A stretch of DNA of 64,000 nucleotides from Janthinobacterium agaricidamnosum (GCF_003667705.1 NZ_CP033019.1:992001-1056000), one strand, 5' to 3'. Shown: positions 25,489 to 34,443, numbered from the stretch's first letter. A program made the numbers and translations. Notes: a model not told the origin generated them from the letters alone.

Positions 25489-26451
25489 ATGAACACCTTC
25501 AAAGCCTTCAACACCGTCTTGCTCGGTCTGTTGACCGCAGCCTCTGCCTTGAGCGCCAGCGCTGCCTTCGCCGCCCCGGGCGAGATCGCCGTGATCGTCA
25601 AGACGACCAATTCCAACTACTGGCAAAACGTCAGGAAGGGCGCCACGGCCAGCGCCGCCGATGCCAAGGGCTACAGCCTGACCTTCCAGGGGCCTGCCTC
25701 GGAATCGGCCATCGCCGACCAGGTCAGCATGGTGGAAAACGCCGTCACGCGCAAGGTGTCCGGCATCGTGCTGGCCGCGTCGGACCCGGACGCGCTGGTG
25801 CCGGCCCTGAAGAAGGCGTGGGAAGCGAAGATTCCCGTGGTGCTGATCGATTCGCTGGTGGCCGACAGCGGCAAGCGCTATTACCAGTCCTTCCTGTCGA
25901 CCGACAATGAAGCGGCCGGCGAGCAAAGCGCCAAGGCCCTCATTTCGCAGGTCGGCAAGACGGGCAAGATCGCCGTGATGTCGTACGTGGCGGGCGCCGG
26001 TTCCGAGACGGGCAGGGTGGGCGGCTTCAAGCGCTACATCGAAAAGAATTCGCAGCTGCAGATCGTCGGCACGTATTACTCGCAGTCGCAGATGGCCACG
26101 GCGCTGAACCAGACGACCGACGTGCTGGCCTCGAATCCGGACTTGAAGGGCATCTTCGGCGCCAACGAGCCGACGGCCGTGGGCATGGGCCGCGCCATCG
26201 CCCAGGCGGGCAAGGCCGGCAAGGTGATCGCCGTGGGCTTCGACGGCAATGAAGACCTGAAAAACTTCGTCAAGGACGGCACCTTGTATGCAACCGCCGT
26301 GCAGGGTTCGTATTCGATGGGCGCGCTGGGCGTGAAAACCCTCGTCAGCCTGATCGAAGGCAAGAAGGTCGCGCCTTTCGTCAACACGGGCGTGGTGATC
26401 GTCACCAAGGCCAATGTCGATCTGCCGGAAGCGAAGAACGTTTTATATTGA
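25489..26451 (+). CDS. Sugar ABC importer, periplasmic binding protein
   Basis: 320 residues. Signal peptide ~1-27 (ends ASAAFAAPG). Peripla_BP_4 fold like RbsB: IAVIVKTTNSNYWQNVRKGA, then VLAASDPDALVPALKKAW, IPVVLIDSLVAD, GIFGANEPTAVGMGRAI, and VGFDGNEDLKNFVKDG. GAGGACGAC precedes the chosen ATG, four codons inside the longest ORF. Last gene of the operon; high expression of the binding protein is expected. The sugar is presumably that degraded by the enzymes upstream. Confidence 0.93.
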   Translation: MNTFKAFNTVLLGLLTAASALSASAAFAAPGEIAVIVKTTNSNYWQNVRKGATASAADAKGYSLTFQGPASESAIADQVSMVENAVTRKVSGIVLAASDPDALVPALKKAWEAKIPVVLIDSLVADSGKRYYQSFLSTDNEAAGEQSAKALISQVGKTGKIAVMSYVAGAGSETGRVGGFKRYIEKNSQLQIVGTYYSQSQMATALNQTTDVLASNPDLKGIFGANEPTAVGMGRAIAQAGKAGKVIAVGFDGNEDLKNFVKDGTLYATAVQGSYSMGALGVKTLVSLIEGKKVAPFVNTGVVIVTKANVDLPEAKNVLY

Positions 26452-26514
26452 GCCTCAGCCGATCGTCAGGCGCTGCTTCAATTCCTTGAGCAATCGTGGC
26501 ATGGCGGGACCACG

Positions 26515-26785
26515 TCGGCTTGCTATTTGGTTCGTCGGCTTACGCCGTTCCGGCTAAGCCGACCTACCGGGCCTGCGCGTGCATCGCGTGGAACGTAGGT
26601 CGGCTTGGCGCGCAAGCGCGTAAGCCGACATCGCGCCATGCGCCGCCAGGATCACGTGGGCTTGCTATTTGTTTTGTCGGCTTACGCCGTTCCGGCTAAG
26701 CCGACCTACCCGACCTGCGCATGCATCGTGGCGTAGAGTAGGTCGGCTTAGCGCGCAAGCGCGTAAGCCGACATCGCGCCATGCG
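26515..26785. repeat. Two tandem copies of the paired GTCGGCTTACG palindromic repeat
   Basis: Each ~140-nt unit contains GTCGGCTTACGCCGTTCCGG...AAGCCGACCTAC, then a spacer with GCATCG, then GTAGGTCGGCTT(A/G)GCGCG...AAGCCGAC and ATCGCGCCATGCGC. A third, partial unit start (CTTGCTATT) follows at ~26802. It separates the sugar operon from the convergent SMP-30 gene; the 355-nt gap holds nothing else. Confidence 0.85.
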
Positions 26786-26806
26786 CAGCCAGCACCATGT
26801 AGCTTG

Positions 26807-27751
26807 CTATTCGGCCTTGCGGCGCTCCTGCGCCCGCTGCCATTCGAGGCCCGGGCGGTCGACGCGGAATTGCAGCAAGCGGCCCTGCACCACTTCCGTG
26901 ACGTAGGCCGTGCGGCCATCGGGGCCGCCGAAGGTGATGTTGCTGGGCTTGGCGCCGGGCACGCTGATCTCGCGCAGGATGCGCCCTTGCGGCGACAATT
27001 TCACCACCGTGCCCTTGCCGTAGCGCGTCACGTAAAGGTTGCCGTCGACGTCCACGCGCATGCCGTCCATGCCGAAATCGTCGAACTTGATCAGCAATCG
27101 CTTGCCGCTCAGGCTGCCGTCCACGGCGATGTCGTACATCCAGATATTGCGCTGCACGCTTTCATTCACATACAAAATCTTGCCGTCGGGGCTCACTTCG
27201 ATGCCGTTGGCCGTGCCCATCGTGTCGAGCGCCAGTGTCACCGTGCCATCGGCTGCGATGCGCCATACGCGGCCCGTGTTTTCCTTCCAGTTCGGGTCGC
27301 TCGCATACAGCACGTCGTCGGCCGTGATGGCGATGTCGTTCGGCTGCGTCATGCGCGGCTCGCGCGCGTGGATGGTCAGCGCGCGCGTGGCCGGGTCGAC
27401 CAGGTAAATCGTGTGCTCCATGTAGTCGGCCAAATACATCTGGCCGCGGCTGCCGAAGCGGATGCCGTTGGCGATGCTGGTGCCGGGCAGGGTCAGGTAC
27501 ACCTCACCAGCGCCGCCGGGGCTGACCTTGCCGATGGTCTGCTGGCGCGCAAAGTTGACGGCATAGATATTGCCATCCGCATCCACGGCCGGGCCTTCGA
27601 TGCCCTTGGTAAAGGAATGCGCGGGCGTGAAAGTGGTGGCGAGGAACAGTGCCTCGTGCGCGGGCTGGCTGGCGCAGGCGGACAGGCTGGCCAGCGCTGC
27701 GGCCAGCACGGCGGCGCGCAGCGACGGCAGGACGGTTCGAAAATCGGGCAT
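26807..27751 (-). CDS. SMP-30/gluconolactonase-like lipoprotein
   Basis: 314 residues from ATG (a TTG one codon earlier is possible). N-terminal lipobox at LASLSACAS suggests a lipid-anchored periplasmic protein. The remainder is a six-bladed beta-propeller with NHL/SMP-30 repeats (KGIEGPAVDADGNIYAVNF, NGIRFGSRGQMYLADY, QPNDIAITADDVLYASDPNW, NGIEVSPDGKILYVNES, DGMRVDVDGNLYVTRYG). Such proteins are often sugar lactonases, so it could act on the substrate before uptake; its orientation and the repeat block argue for separate expression. Confidence 0.85.
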   Translation of the reverse strand: MPDFRTVLPSLRAAVLAAALASLSACASQPAHEALFLATTFTPAHSFTKGIEGPAVDADGNIYAVNFARQQTIGKVSPGGAGEVYLTLPGTSIANGIRFGSRGQMYLADYMEHTIYLVDPATRALTIHAREPRMTQPNDIAITADDVLYASDPNWKENTGRVWRIAADGTVTLALDTMGTANGIEVSPDGKILYVNESVQRNIWMYDIAVDGSLSGKRLLIKFDDFGMDGMRVDVDGNLYVTRYGKGTVVKLSPQGRILREISVPGAKPSNITFGGPDGRTAYVTEVVQGRLLQFRVDRPGLEWQRAQERRKAE

Positions 27752-27814
27752 CAAGGTTCTCTATATGGCAAGGGTGGCGTATGTTACCCGACGCGCGCCA
27801 GGCGGGGCGCCAGT

Positions 27815-28057
27815 CTATGCCGCCACGACGACGAGGTCGGGGAAATTGTCCTGCCAGCCATCCCATGCATCTTGCAGGTGCGCGTGCATGCCGGCCCGGT
27901 CTTGCGCCTGATCAAAGGTGTCCGCGCTGGCCAGCAGAAAATGGGCAATGGCGCGCAAGGTGGCCGGGTCGGCCTGGATGGTCACGTCGGAACAGGGCAG
28001 GGGCCGTTCTGCGGCCTCGTCCTGCAGATAACAGTGCAGCGATAAATGTGTGCTCAT
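27815..28057 (-). CDS. Small hypothetical protein, 80 aa (possible Imm32-like)
   Basis: 80 residues, acidic, no signal peptide. The segment VTIQADPATLRAIAHFLLAS resembles the helix region of Imm32-type immunity proteins, but the likeness is weak. Its start overlaps the stop of the upstream 252-aa gene by 4 nt, so the two are a coupled pair. Not otherwise recognised. Confidence 0.55.
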   Translation of the reverse strand: MSTHLSLHCYLQDEAAERPLPCSDVTIQADPATLRAIAHFLLASADTFDQAQDRAGMHAHLQDAWDGWQDNFPDLVVVAA

Positions 28058-28812
28058 GAGCTTCGGTGGCTGATGTAGGCGCCCAGCATGGCGTGTGCGT
28101 TCAGTGCGGCGCGGGCCGCTTCCAGTTCTCCGGGCTGCAGGTACCAGAAGATCCAGCCGGCATGGTCTTCGCAGCGGCCATGAGCTTGCATCGCAGCGCG
28201 CAGCGCTTGCCGGCGCCCGGGCGGCAGCGCATCCAGCCTGGCTGGCGTGAAACCGTTGATGGGATAGACATCGCGCAGGTGCGCATCTTGCAACCCGCGC
28301 CGCTTGATGGCGGCCCAGTTATTTGCGGGGCAAGGCGTGCCAAAGGTCATCGGGTGGGCCTCGTCGACCTGCCGGTAGCCGAGTGCGTAACCGGTGCCAT
28401 AGCCCTGCGTTTCAGCGTAGCAGTACAGATACTCGCAATGGTCAAACAGGCCGGGTATGGCCCGCGCACCGTCGAACAGCGGCGCCAGCGCAAGCTTGCT
28501 GGCGCGGATGGACAGAACCAGCTCCGAGCCCGATGAATACATGGCTTGCGCGTCGCAGTTGACGGCCTCGTCAGCTTCGTCGGGCGGCACGATACGCGGC
28601 GAAAGCAGGCCGATGCCGTTGGTCTCTGGCGCGAACAGCATCTTCTCGTAATTGCGCTGTGAGTACTTGACGATCTTGCCGCGCTTGTTGCCGTAGCGCT
28701 CGACGGATTCGCCGATGTGCTCGAACCAGGCGAACAACTGCGCGCTGGTCGTGGCGGGAATAAAGGGGCTATTTTTCTTGAATTCGCCTACGAGGAAGTG
28801 ATATTGGTCCAT
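28054..28812 (-). CDS. Hypothetical protein, 252 aa
   Basis: No family recognised. Cytosolic by appearance; aromatic-rich centre (EYLYCYAETQGYGTGYALGY) and a C-terminal helix ELEAARAALNAHAMLGAYIS. Coupled by 4-nt overlap to the downstream 80-aa gene. The size and pairing are like orphan immunity or toxin-neutralising genes, but nothing proves that. A 249-nt gap with no gene lies upstream. Confidence 0.6.
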   Translation of the reverse strand: MDQYHFLVGEFKKNSPFIPATTSAQLFAWFEHIGESVERYGNKRGKIVKYSQRNYEKMLFAPETNGIGLLSPRIVPPDEADEAVNCDAQAMYSSGSELVLSIRASKLALAPLFDGARAIPGLFDHCEYLYCYAETQGYGTGYALGYRQVDEAHPMTFGTPCPANNWAAIKRRGLQDAHLRDVYPINGFTPARLDALPPGRRQALRAAMQAHGRCEDHAGWIFWYLQPGELEAARAALNAHAMLGAYISHRSS

Positions 28813-29061
28813 ATGTCGTTATTAGGAATGGGCAACGCGCATGATGCCATGCGCGGGCACATGGCGCTAGCGTGTACACCGTAGCGATGGCGCCGGACGG
28901 GTGGGAGAGAAAAAGATGCACGACAGGACGGCGCAATGGCTGGCTTGAGGCGTATGATGGAAATACGGATGTGGTTGCCGCAAGGCAGTGCGACGGACAT
29001 GGGGCGCACATCTTGCAGGTTTTTTTCGTGTTTTTGGCAGCAATGACAACGAGGAGACATC

Positions 29062-29304
29062 ATGGACAAACCCGAATTCATCCTGGCCGCGAAAGCCATG
29101 GAAACGCTGGAGATGTATCAGACCTTCTACGGCCATTCGCAGGAATACCAGGCGCACCAGCAGGAAGTGCTGAAACTGCTGCGCCACAAGGGCGCATCGC
29201 TGCTGGTGTCGGAACATGGCCCGGCGAAGTTCCTGCTGGCCTTTGCCGATGCGCTGGAAGCGGCCAGCTTGCCGGGCGAGTATGTGCCGCTCAGCCGCAG
29301 GTGA
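29062..29304 (+). CDS. Hypothetical protein, 80 aa
   Basis: Starts after a strong GAGGAGAC site 5 nt upstream of ATG. Mostly helical: FILAAKAMETLEMYQTFYGH, then HQQEVLKLLRHKGASLL. No signal peptide. No family recognised; single gene. Confidence 0.55.
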   Translation: MDKPEFILAAKAMETLEMYQTFYGHSQEYQAHQQEVLKLLRHKGASLLVSEHGPAKFLLAFADALEAASLPGEYVPLSRR

Positions 29305-29349
29305 GGCGAGCCTGTCCCGGTGGGATGCCGCTTTCTGCCGGGATAGTCC

Positions 29350-30504
29350 CTAGCCGCCGTTCCCTCTGTCATTCAGCGCCACCCTGGGCAGGCGCACGGT
29401 AAATACCGTGCCGGATTCCAGGCTCGACTCGGCGCCGATGGTGCCGCCGTGTGCGCTGGCGATTTCACGCGCGATAAACAGACCCAGGCCGATACTGGTG
29501 GCGTTGGGTGCCTTGTGATCGTCGGAAATGGCCAGCTGCACCAGGGGATCGAAAATGCTCTTCAGCGAGCTTTCCGGGATCTGGCGGCCGAAATTTTTCA
29601 CCTGCACCACGGCCGTATCGGCATCGCCGCAGGCCGTGATGGTCACCGGCTGGTCGTCGGTGCGATATTGCGCGGCATTATTGAGCAAATTGGAAAACAG
29701 CTGGGCCAGGCGGGCCGCATCGAAGTCGCCGATCATCTCGCCCGTGGTGCTCAGCTCGAATTTGCACTGCGGGTGGGCGGCCGAGGCATCTTCGACGGCC
29801 GTCTTGCAGATTTCCCCCAGATCGCCCAAGGTGGGTGAAATGGGCATGCGTCCCCCCAGCTGTGTCCTGGCGAATTCCAGCAGATCGTTCACCATGGTTG
29901 TCATGGTCGCTGCGCTGCGGGCGACCCGCGCACCGATCTGTACCGTGGAAGACGAGCTCGCGCTTGGCCTGCTCAGCAGCGCACCGGCCATCGTCATCGT
30001 GCTCAGCGGACTGCGCAGATCGTGGCTGAGGATGGCGAGAAAGGTATTGCGGGTCCGGTCGCTCTGCTGCGAATAGCGTATGGCCGATTCCTGCAGCGCC
30101 TGGTCTATCGCTTCATTGAAGCGCAAGATGTCTTGCGTCGCCGTTTTCGTCGTCACCGATACCTGTGCCATCCACAGGCGCAGGACGCTGGCCCGCATCG
30201 CGCGAAATTCCGCCGTCAGCTGCGGCAGCGTGAAGCCGATCTGCTGGCGCAGCGAGCCATGCGTGGCGGCTGCCGTCTCCTTGCCCGTGATTTCCGACAC
30301 GCCCGTGGTCGATTTCTTTTTTCGCTGCGCCGCGCTTTCGATGACATCCATGTCGCGCACGATGGTTTCCAGCATCTGTTTCGCATGATCGCGCAATTCG
30401 GCCTTCGAAATGGCATTGCCCGGAATAGGAAGCGACCTGGCGAAAAGTTCCCACTCTTCCAGGATCGGCTCCAGATGGCCGGTAATAAAGCGCGATAATT
30501 TCAC
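29350..30504 (-). CDS. Sensor histidine kinase with RsbRD-like N-terminus
   Basis: 384 residues, no membrane segments. Residues 1-135 are helical, like the RsbT co-antagonist N-terminal domain (ITGHLEPILEEWELFARSLP, then LTAEFRAMRASVLRLW) seen in many soluble kinases. HisKA with His161 (LAILSHDLRSPL), N-box LFSNLLNNAAQY, and G boxes through SIGLGLFIAREIASAHGG. Presumably reports a cytosolic stress signal. No response regulator is adjacent, so the partner is elsewhere. Confidence 0.88.
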   Translation of the reverse strand: MKLSRFITGHLEPILEEWELFARSLPIPGNAISKAELRDHAKQMLETIVRDMDVIESAAQRKKKSTTGVSEITGKETAAATHGSLRQQIGFTLPQLTAEFRAMRASVLRLWMAQVSVTTKTATQDILRFNEAIDQALQESAIRYSQQSDRTRNTFLAILSHDLRSPLSTMTMAGALLSRPSASSSSTVQIGARVARSAATMTTMVNDLLEFARTQLGGRMPISPTLGDLGEICKTAVEDASAAHPQCKFELSTTGEMIGDFDAARLAQLFSNLLNNAAQYRTDDQPVTITACGDADTAVVQVKNFGRQIPESSLKSIFDPLVQLAISDDHKAPNATSIGLGLFIAREIASAHGGTIGAESSLESGTVFTVRLPRVALNDRGNGG

Positions 30505-30685
30505 TGTGGACCGATGCGTTGATGGAAGAGGAGTCAGTGTACGCTGTTGCGGTGAGGGATGGGGGATCGGGTTCTGCTCCGGGTGCCGTATGCAGGCAGA
30601 GTCGCTCAGGCAGAAGCATCCGGCAGGCTGTGCGCCGGCAGAATGAGGCGGCCTCTGGTTTTAACGGTGCTGGACGGCGTCGAGG

Positions 30686-31069
30686 CTAGCAGATCGCTCC
30701 ATACATCCCTTTTCCCGTACGTAAATCGAGTCCGAAATAGCATGCGTATCCCGCCTCTTTTGTATGAACGCAGCTAATGTCCCCCCTGCGCCGCTCCCGG
30801 TAGTACGCCGAGGAGCTGCATGCCTGTTCCTGTTTCACATCGGGGCCGAGCTGGGCAAACAGTTCCCGTGCCAATTCCCCTTTGACCATGATTGCCACTT
30901 TCCGGTCGTTTCGCGTGGGCGGCAGCATTTCGGACAGCGTTCCACCATAGATCTGATAGTCACCCCGCAAGGGTCGTGGTTCACCAGTCCATGCTGGCGG
31001 CTTGTCCGCGGCCTGGGAAGGTAAGAATACAGCGAGCGCCATGGCGCAGCATGCAAGCCGAGTATGCAT
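30686..31069 (-). CDS. Exported Cys-rich partner protein I1 (putative immunity)
   Basis: 127 residues. Signal peptide ~1-20 (ends SQAAD). Mature part carries the family pattern shared with I2, I3 and I4: GDYQIYGGTLSEMLPPTRND, then K-V-A, G-E-L-A-R-E-L-F, GPD, Cys, R-R-R, Cys, YACYFGLDLRTGK and a final C-terminal Cys (GAIC). Four or more Cys suggest disulfides in the periplasm. Its start overlaps the stop of the endopeptidase-like gene E1 (TGATG). I do not know a described family; role as neutraliser of E1 is inferred. Confidence 0.7.
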   Translation of the reverse strand: MHTRLACCAMALAVFLPSQAADKPPAWTGEPRPLRGDYQIYGGTLSEMLPPTRNDRKVAIMVKGELARELFAQLGPDVKQEQACSSSAYYRERRRGDISCVHTKEAGYACYFGLDLRTGKGMYGAIC

Positions 31070-31578
31070 CAGTACTCTCTGATTTCAATGTGAAGATGGT
31101 CGTCGTGCCCTTGCAGAGATCGGACGCGTCCACCGGCGATCGTCTTTTGCACCTCGCCATCGTTAAAGAAGACCTTGGTGACCATGGGATGTTGCAGAAA
31201 CAGGCGTATCAATTTGATGGTGGCGTTCCGGTCATACACGTCATCAAAGCGCGACACGCGTGCGGACTGGCCTTCCATCTTGTCCTTCCGCATGGGGCGT
31301 ATGTCCATTTCAAGGCCTTTTCTGTGGCTGACATGCTTGTCGTACCCTAACCCTTCCGCGATACTGATATTTCCGATGCCAAATTTCCGATCATCAATTG
31401 CCTGCCATTCACGTTCGATGTAAAAGATCAGGGATAGCAAGTTGGGGTGCGCATATTGGGCCATATGGCCGGAATGTGGTATCCGCTGCAGATTGCCATA
31501 GACGTAATATCCCGCACCTTCCGGAGCCTGGGGCAGGATGAAAAAACCGCGCTTGTCCCTGGGTTGAACTTCAAGCAT
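31069..31578 (-). CDS. MepA/M74-like murein endopeptidase E1 without signal peptide (putative effector)
   Basis: 169 residues from MLEVQPRDKRGFF, chosen because GGAG lies 6 nt upstream and the same start fits E2 and E3; starts at 31617 or 31632 are possible. LAS metallopeptidase motifs: H85-x-x-G-x-x-x-D92 (HRKGLEMD) and H161-x-H163 (DDHLHIEI), the three zinc ligands of MepA/VanX-type enzymes, plus GIGNISIAEG before them. MepA itself is exported with a signal peptide and is ~270 aa; this protein has none and is minimal. It would cut D-Ala-mDAP cross-links if delivered to a periplasm. Confidence 0.72.
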   Translation of the reverse strand: MLEVQPRDKRGFFILPQAPEGAGYYVYGNLQRIPHSGHMAQYAHPNLLSLIFYIEREWQAIDDRKFGIGNISIAEGLGYDKHVSHRKGLEMDIRPMRKDKMEGQSARVSRFDDVYDRNATIKLIRLFLQHPMVTKVFFNDGEVQKTIAGGRVRSLQGHDDHLHIEIREY

Positions 31579-31820
31579 GGTCGACTCCGCTAGGCGCAAC
31601 GGTGGGGGAGTTGGCATTGTTTCGCATTCCATTTCATCTGGAGTTGCGCTACAGCAAACAATTGCAAACTGGAATAGCACTCTCCGATGCCATGGCCGAG
31701 GGGAGACGTGGCCCAGCAAGTGTCATGGTGACTTTTTTATATCATGTTTGTTACCAAGTGTGAGTATGTCGCTGCCTATTTCGTGCACACTTTGCCGGAT
31801 ATCAAACCGGGAGTGTATCC

Positions 31821-33422
31821 ATGACCAGGTCACGCAGCTTGCCGCCACGATTGCTGGGAGCGGGCTTCCGGGGATTTTCCTTGCTGCCGCTGGCGATCTC
31901 ATTTGTCGTGCTCGTATGCCTGTCGCTCCTGGCGACGCAGTTATGGATGACCTTGCGTGCGCGCGAGGTGCAATTGAATGAAGCGGGCCGTGAAAGCGCC
32001 AACCTGGCGCAATCTGTTGCCCAGCATGCCTATGACACCATCAAGGAGGCCGATACGGTGCTGGTCGGTCTGGTGGAGCGGCTGGAGGCGGACGGTGTCT
32101 CCGACCTTGAACTGGCCCGTCTCCATAAATTGCTGGTCACCCGCGTAGCCGAGCTGCGGCAGCTGCACGGCATCTTCGTCTATGCCAGGGATGGCAGCTG
32201 GCTCGTGAACTCTCAGAAAACCTTGTTGAGTAATCTGAATAATTCCGATCGAGATTATTTCAACTACCATCGAACGCATGATGATCGGGGGCCTTATGTC
32301 GGCCCGCCCGTGCGCAGCAAATCGACGGGGGACTGGATAGTCACGGTATCGCGGCGTATCAATTTGCCTGACGGCAGCTTTGGCGGCGTGGCGCTGGCGA
32401 CCATCGATATGCATTATTTCAGGCAGTTTTACGAACGTTTTTCAATAGGAGAAAAAGGCGCCATTTTCATCGCGAATGGAAAAGGCATTCTTTTATTGCG
32501 CAGGCCGTTCGATGAGAGTTTGCTGGGGCGCGATCTTTCGCAGTTTCCCTTATTTCATGATTATTTACCGAAAAGTCCCGTAGGCACGGCCGTGATCAAG
32601 TCGCGGGTCGATGGCGTGACGCGCATCAACAGCTATCGAAGAGTCGAAGAATATCCGCTGGTGGTCTCTGCCGCATTGTCACAGGATGAAGTCCTCGCTG
32701 CATGGCGCCTCGATACCGTGATACAAAACGCCGTGGGCGGGGTGCTGGTATTGCTGATCGCGTTTATCGGATACCGCGTGGTGCGGCTGATCGATTTGCG
32801 GGTGAAAAGCGAGGCGGGACTGCTTGAAGCGCGCAACGAGCTGGAATTGATCAATGAAACCCTGGCCCGTCTTGCCAATCAGGATGGGTTGACGGGGCTG
32901 GCGAACCGGCGCCACTTCGACCAGTCGCTGCTTGCCGAGTTCAGCCGTGCGCAGCGTGAAAATAGCTCACTTGGACTGGTGTTGATCGATGTCGACTTCT
33001 TCAAGCAATACAACGATATCTATGGCCATGTGGCCGGCGACGAGTGCCTGAGAAAACTCGGCAAGGTGGTGGCTTACAGCATGCGCCGGCCGGGCGACCT
33101 TGCGGCGCGCTATGGCGGCGAGGAAATGGTCATTTTATTGCCGGGGACGGATTTGCCCGGTGCCTTGACGGTGGCGGAAGACGTCCGCCAGGCCGTGCAA
33201 TCGCTGGGAATCGAGCATCGTGGCAATCCTCTTGGCGTGGTGACGGCCAGCGTCGGTGTGGCGGCGTTGATGCCGACGTACCTGAAAAACCAGGCGGTCG
33301 AGCTGGTTGAACTCGCGGATAAGGCACTGTACAAGGCCAAGGCAGCGGGGAGAAACCGGGTCTGCCATGCGTCAGCTTGCGATCATGCCGATCAGGCTGC
33401 GACGGCTTTGGCGTTTCGATAG
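31821..33422 (+). CDS. Membrane diguanylate cyclase with periplasmic Cache sensor
   Basis: 533 residues. Membrane segment ~22-43, periplasmic double-Cache-like sensor ~45-295 (FVYARDGSWLVNSQKTLL, NSDRDYFNYHRTHDDRGPYV, WIVTVSRRINLPDGSFGGVA), second membrane segment ~300-320, short coil, then GGDEF ~355-510. Active-site motif is RYGGEEMVILLPG (GGEEM in place of GGEEF, a tolerated variant), preceded by DVDFFKQYND and NRRHFD. It should make cyclic di-GMP on sensing a small ligand. Confidence 0.9.
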   Translation: MTRSRSLPPRLLGAGFRGFSLLPLAISFVVLVCLSLLATQLWMTLRAREVQLNEAGRESANLAQSVAQHAYDTIKEADTVLVGLVERLEADGVSDLELARLHKLLVTRVAELRQLHGIFVYARDGSWLVNSQKTLLSNLNNSDRDYFNYHRTHDDRGPYVGPPVRSKSTGDWIVTVSRRINLPDGSFGGVALATIDMHYFRQFYERFSIGEKGAIFIANGKGILLLRRPFDESLLGRDLSQFPLFHDYLPKSPVGTAVIKSRVDGVTRINSYRRVEEYPLVVSAALSQDEVLAAWRLDTVIQNAVGGVLVLLIAFIGYRVVRLIDLRVKSEAGLLEARNELELINETLARLANQDGLTGLANRRHFDQSLLAEFSRAQRENSSLGLVLIDVDFFKQYNDIYGHVAGDECLRKLGKVVAYSMRRPGDLAARYGGEEMVILLPGTDLPGALTVAEDVRQAVQSLGIEHRGNPLGVVTASVGVAALMPTYLKNQAVELVELADKALYKAKAAGRNRVCHASACDHADQAATALAFR

Positions 33423-33470
33423 CCATTGTTGAAGGCTGATGGCGCTGCGTCGGGTTTGCCCTGAGCCGCG

Positions 33471-33540
33471 CGTACGCCAGCCTTGTCCATGTACAATCGG
33501 CAACATCCAGATCGACGTTTCCGCCTCTTCATTCTGGAGT
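33471..33540. repeat. Direct repeat, left copy, flanking the E2/I2 cassette
   Basis: 70 nt matching 34568-34637 at about 62 of 70 positions, including an identical block with CCATGTACAATCGGCAACAT. The right copy is the leader of the membrane protein gene at 34648; this left copy has no gene behind it. Together they bracket the E2/I2 pair. Confidence 0.75.
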
Positions 33541-33605
33541 ACGCTTGCAGGGACTGGAAGTCGTGCAGGATTGGCTGGGCTAAGGCTCAGGTCACCCCAC
33601 GCGAT

Positions 33606-33974
33606 CTAGCAAATCGATCCAGCAATGCTTTTGCCACTGCGCAAGTTAAAGCCGAAGTGACACCTATAGCCGTCATGATCCCGGAGACAGGAAACATTTT
33701 CCTTGTCGCGCTGCCGATAGCCTTTCTCCAAACTGCAGCGCTCTTTCGAATCCGGAGCCATCGAGTCAAACATGTCCCTGGCAACGGCCCCCGTGACCAC
33801 GAAAGAAATCTTGCGGTCATGCGGTGTGGGCGGCTGTTGCTCGCCCAAGGTATTCGAATAAATCAGATAAGCCCCTTTGAACTGTTTGTATTCGCCCCAG
33901 TCGCTGCTGCCGCCTGCATAGGCCAGCGAGAATACGGTGATGGCGCCGAAGGCCACAGCCCACAGTTTTTTCAT
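33606..33974 (-). CDS. Exported Cys-rich partner protein I2 (putative immunity, orphaned)
   Basis: 122 residues; signal peptide ~1-20 (ends LAYAGG). Family pattern: GAYLIYSNTLGEQQPPTPHD, KIS, G-A-V-A-R-D-M-F, APD, Cys, YRQRDKENVSC, GYRCHFGFNLRSGK and C-terminal GSIC. Intact, although its upstream partner E2 is frameshifted; start overlaps the E2 stop by 4 nt. Confidence 0.7.
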   Translation of the reverse strand: MKKLWAVAFGAITVFSLAYAGGSSDWGEYKQFKGAYLIYSNTLGEQQPPTPHDRKISFVVTGAVARDMFDSMAPDSKERCSLEKGYRQRDKENVSCLRDHDGYRCHFGFNLRSGKSIAGSIC

Positions 33975-34443
33975 ATCAGGCAGGCTCTCAGTTCCAGATG
34001 GAAATGATGGTCGTGATTTTTGAATGGTGTCACGAATGGAATGCCGGTATCGTTAAACAGCACCCTGCGCACACTGGCATGGGCCCGAAAAAGTGCGATG
34101 AGCTTTGCCGTCGCGGCTTGATCGTAGTCTTTGTCGTACCAATAAACAGGGAGTTGAAGGCCGTCCCTGCGCAGTGGACGAATGTCTACCTCCAGGCCGG
34201 ATTTGTGCGTTGAGTGTTCCCCGTAGGCGGTGCCGTTAGCCAGACTGATGTTGCCAATCCCGAATTGCCGGTCATCGATTGCTTGCCATTCGCGTTCCAC
34301 ATACGGGAGCGCCATCATCATGTTTGGATGCGCGTACTGGCCCGCGCCCCTGCCCGGGTGCCATAGACGTAATACCCTGCGTCTTCCGGAGCCTGGGGCA
34401 GGATGAAAAACCCGCGCTTGTCTCTGGGGTGAACTTCAAGCAT
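33971..34443 (-). pseudogene. Frameshifted MepA/M74-like endopeptidase E2
   Basis: The first part, from MLEVHPRDKRGFFILPQAPE to YYVYGT, is in one frame; the rest (ALPYVEREWQAIDDRQFGIG, HKSGLEVD zinc motif, HDHHFHLEL) is in another. The span is 473 nt, not a multiple of three. The break lies in a GC-rich run about 34338-34362. All catalytic motifs survive downstream. The 90 nt upstream of its start are closely similar to those upstream of E1, showing a local duplication. A sequencing error in the GC run is possible. Confidence 0.7.

Noticed and set aside
33120..33132. GGEEM instead of GGEEF as evidence of a dead cyclase
   Set aside because: The substrate and metal residues (RYGGEE, DVDFF) are present; Met at the last position is a mild change, so activity is still expected.
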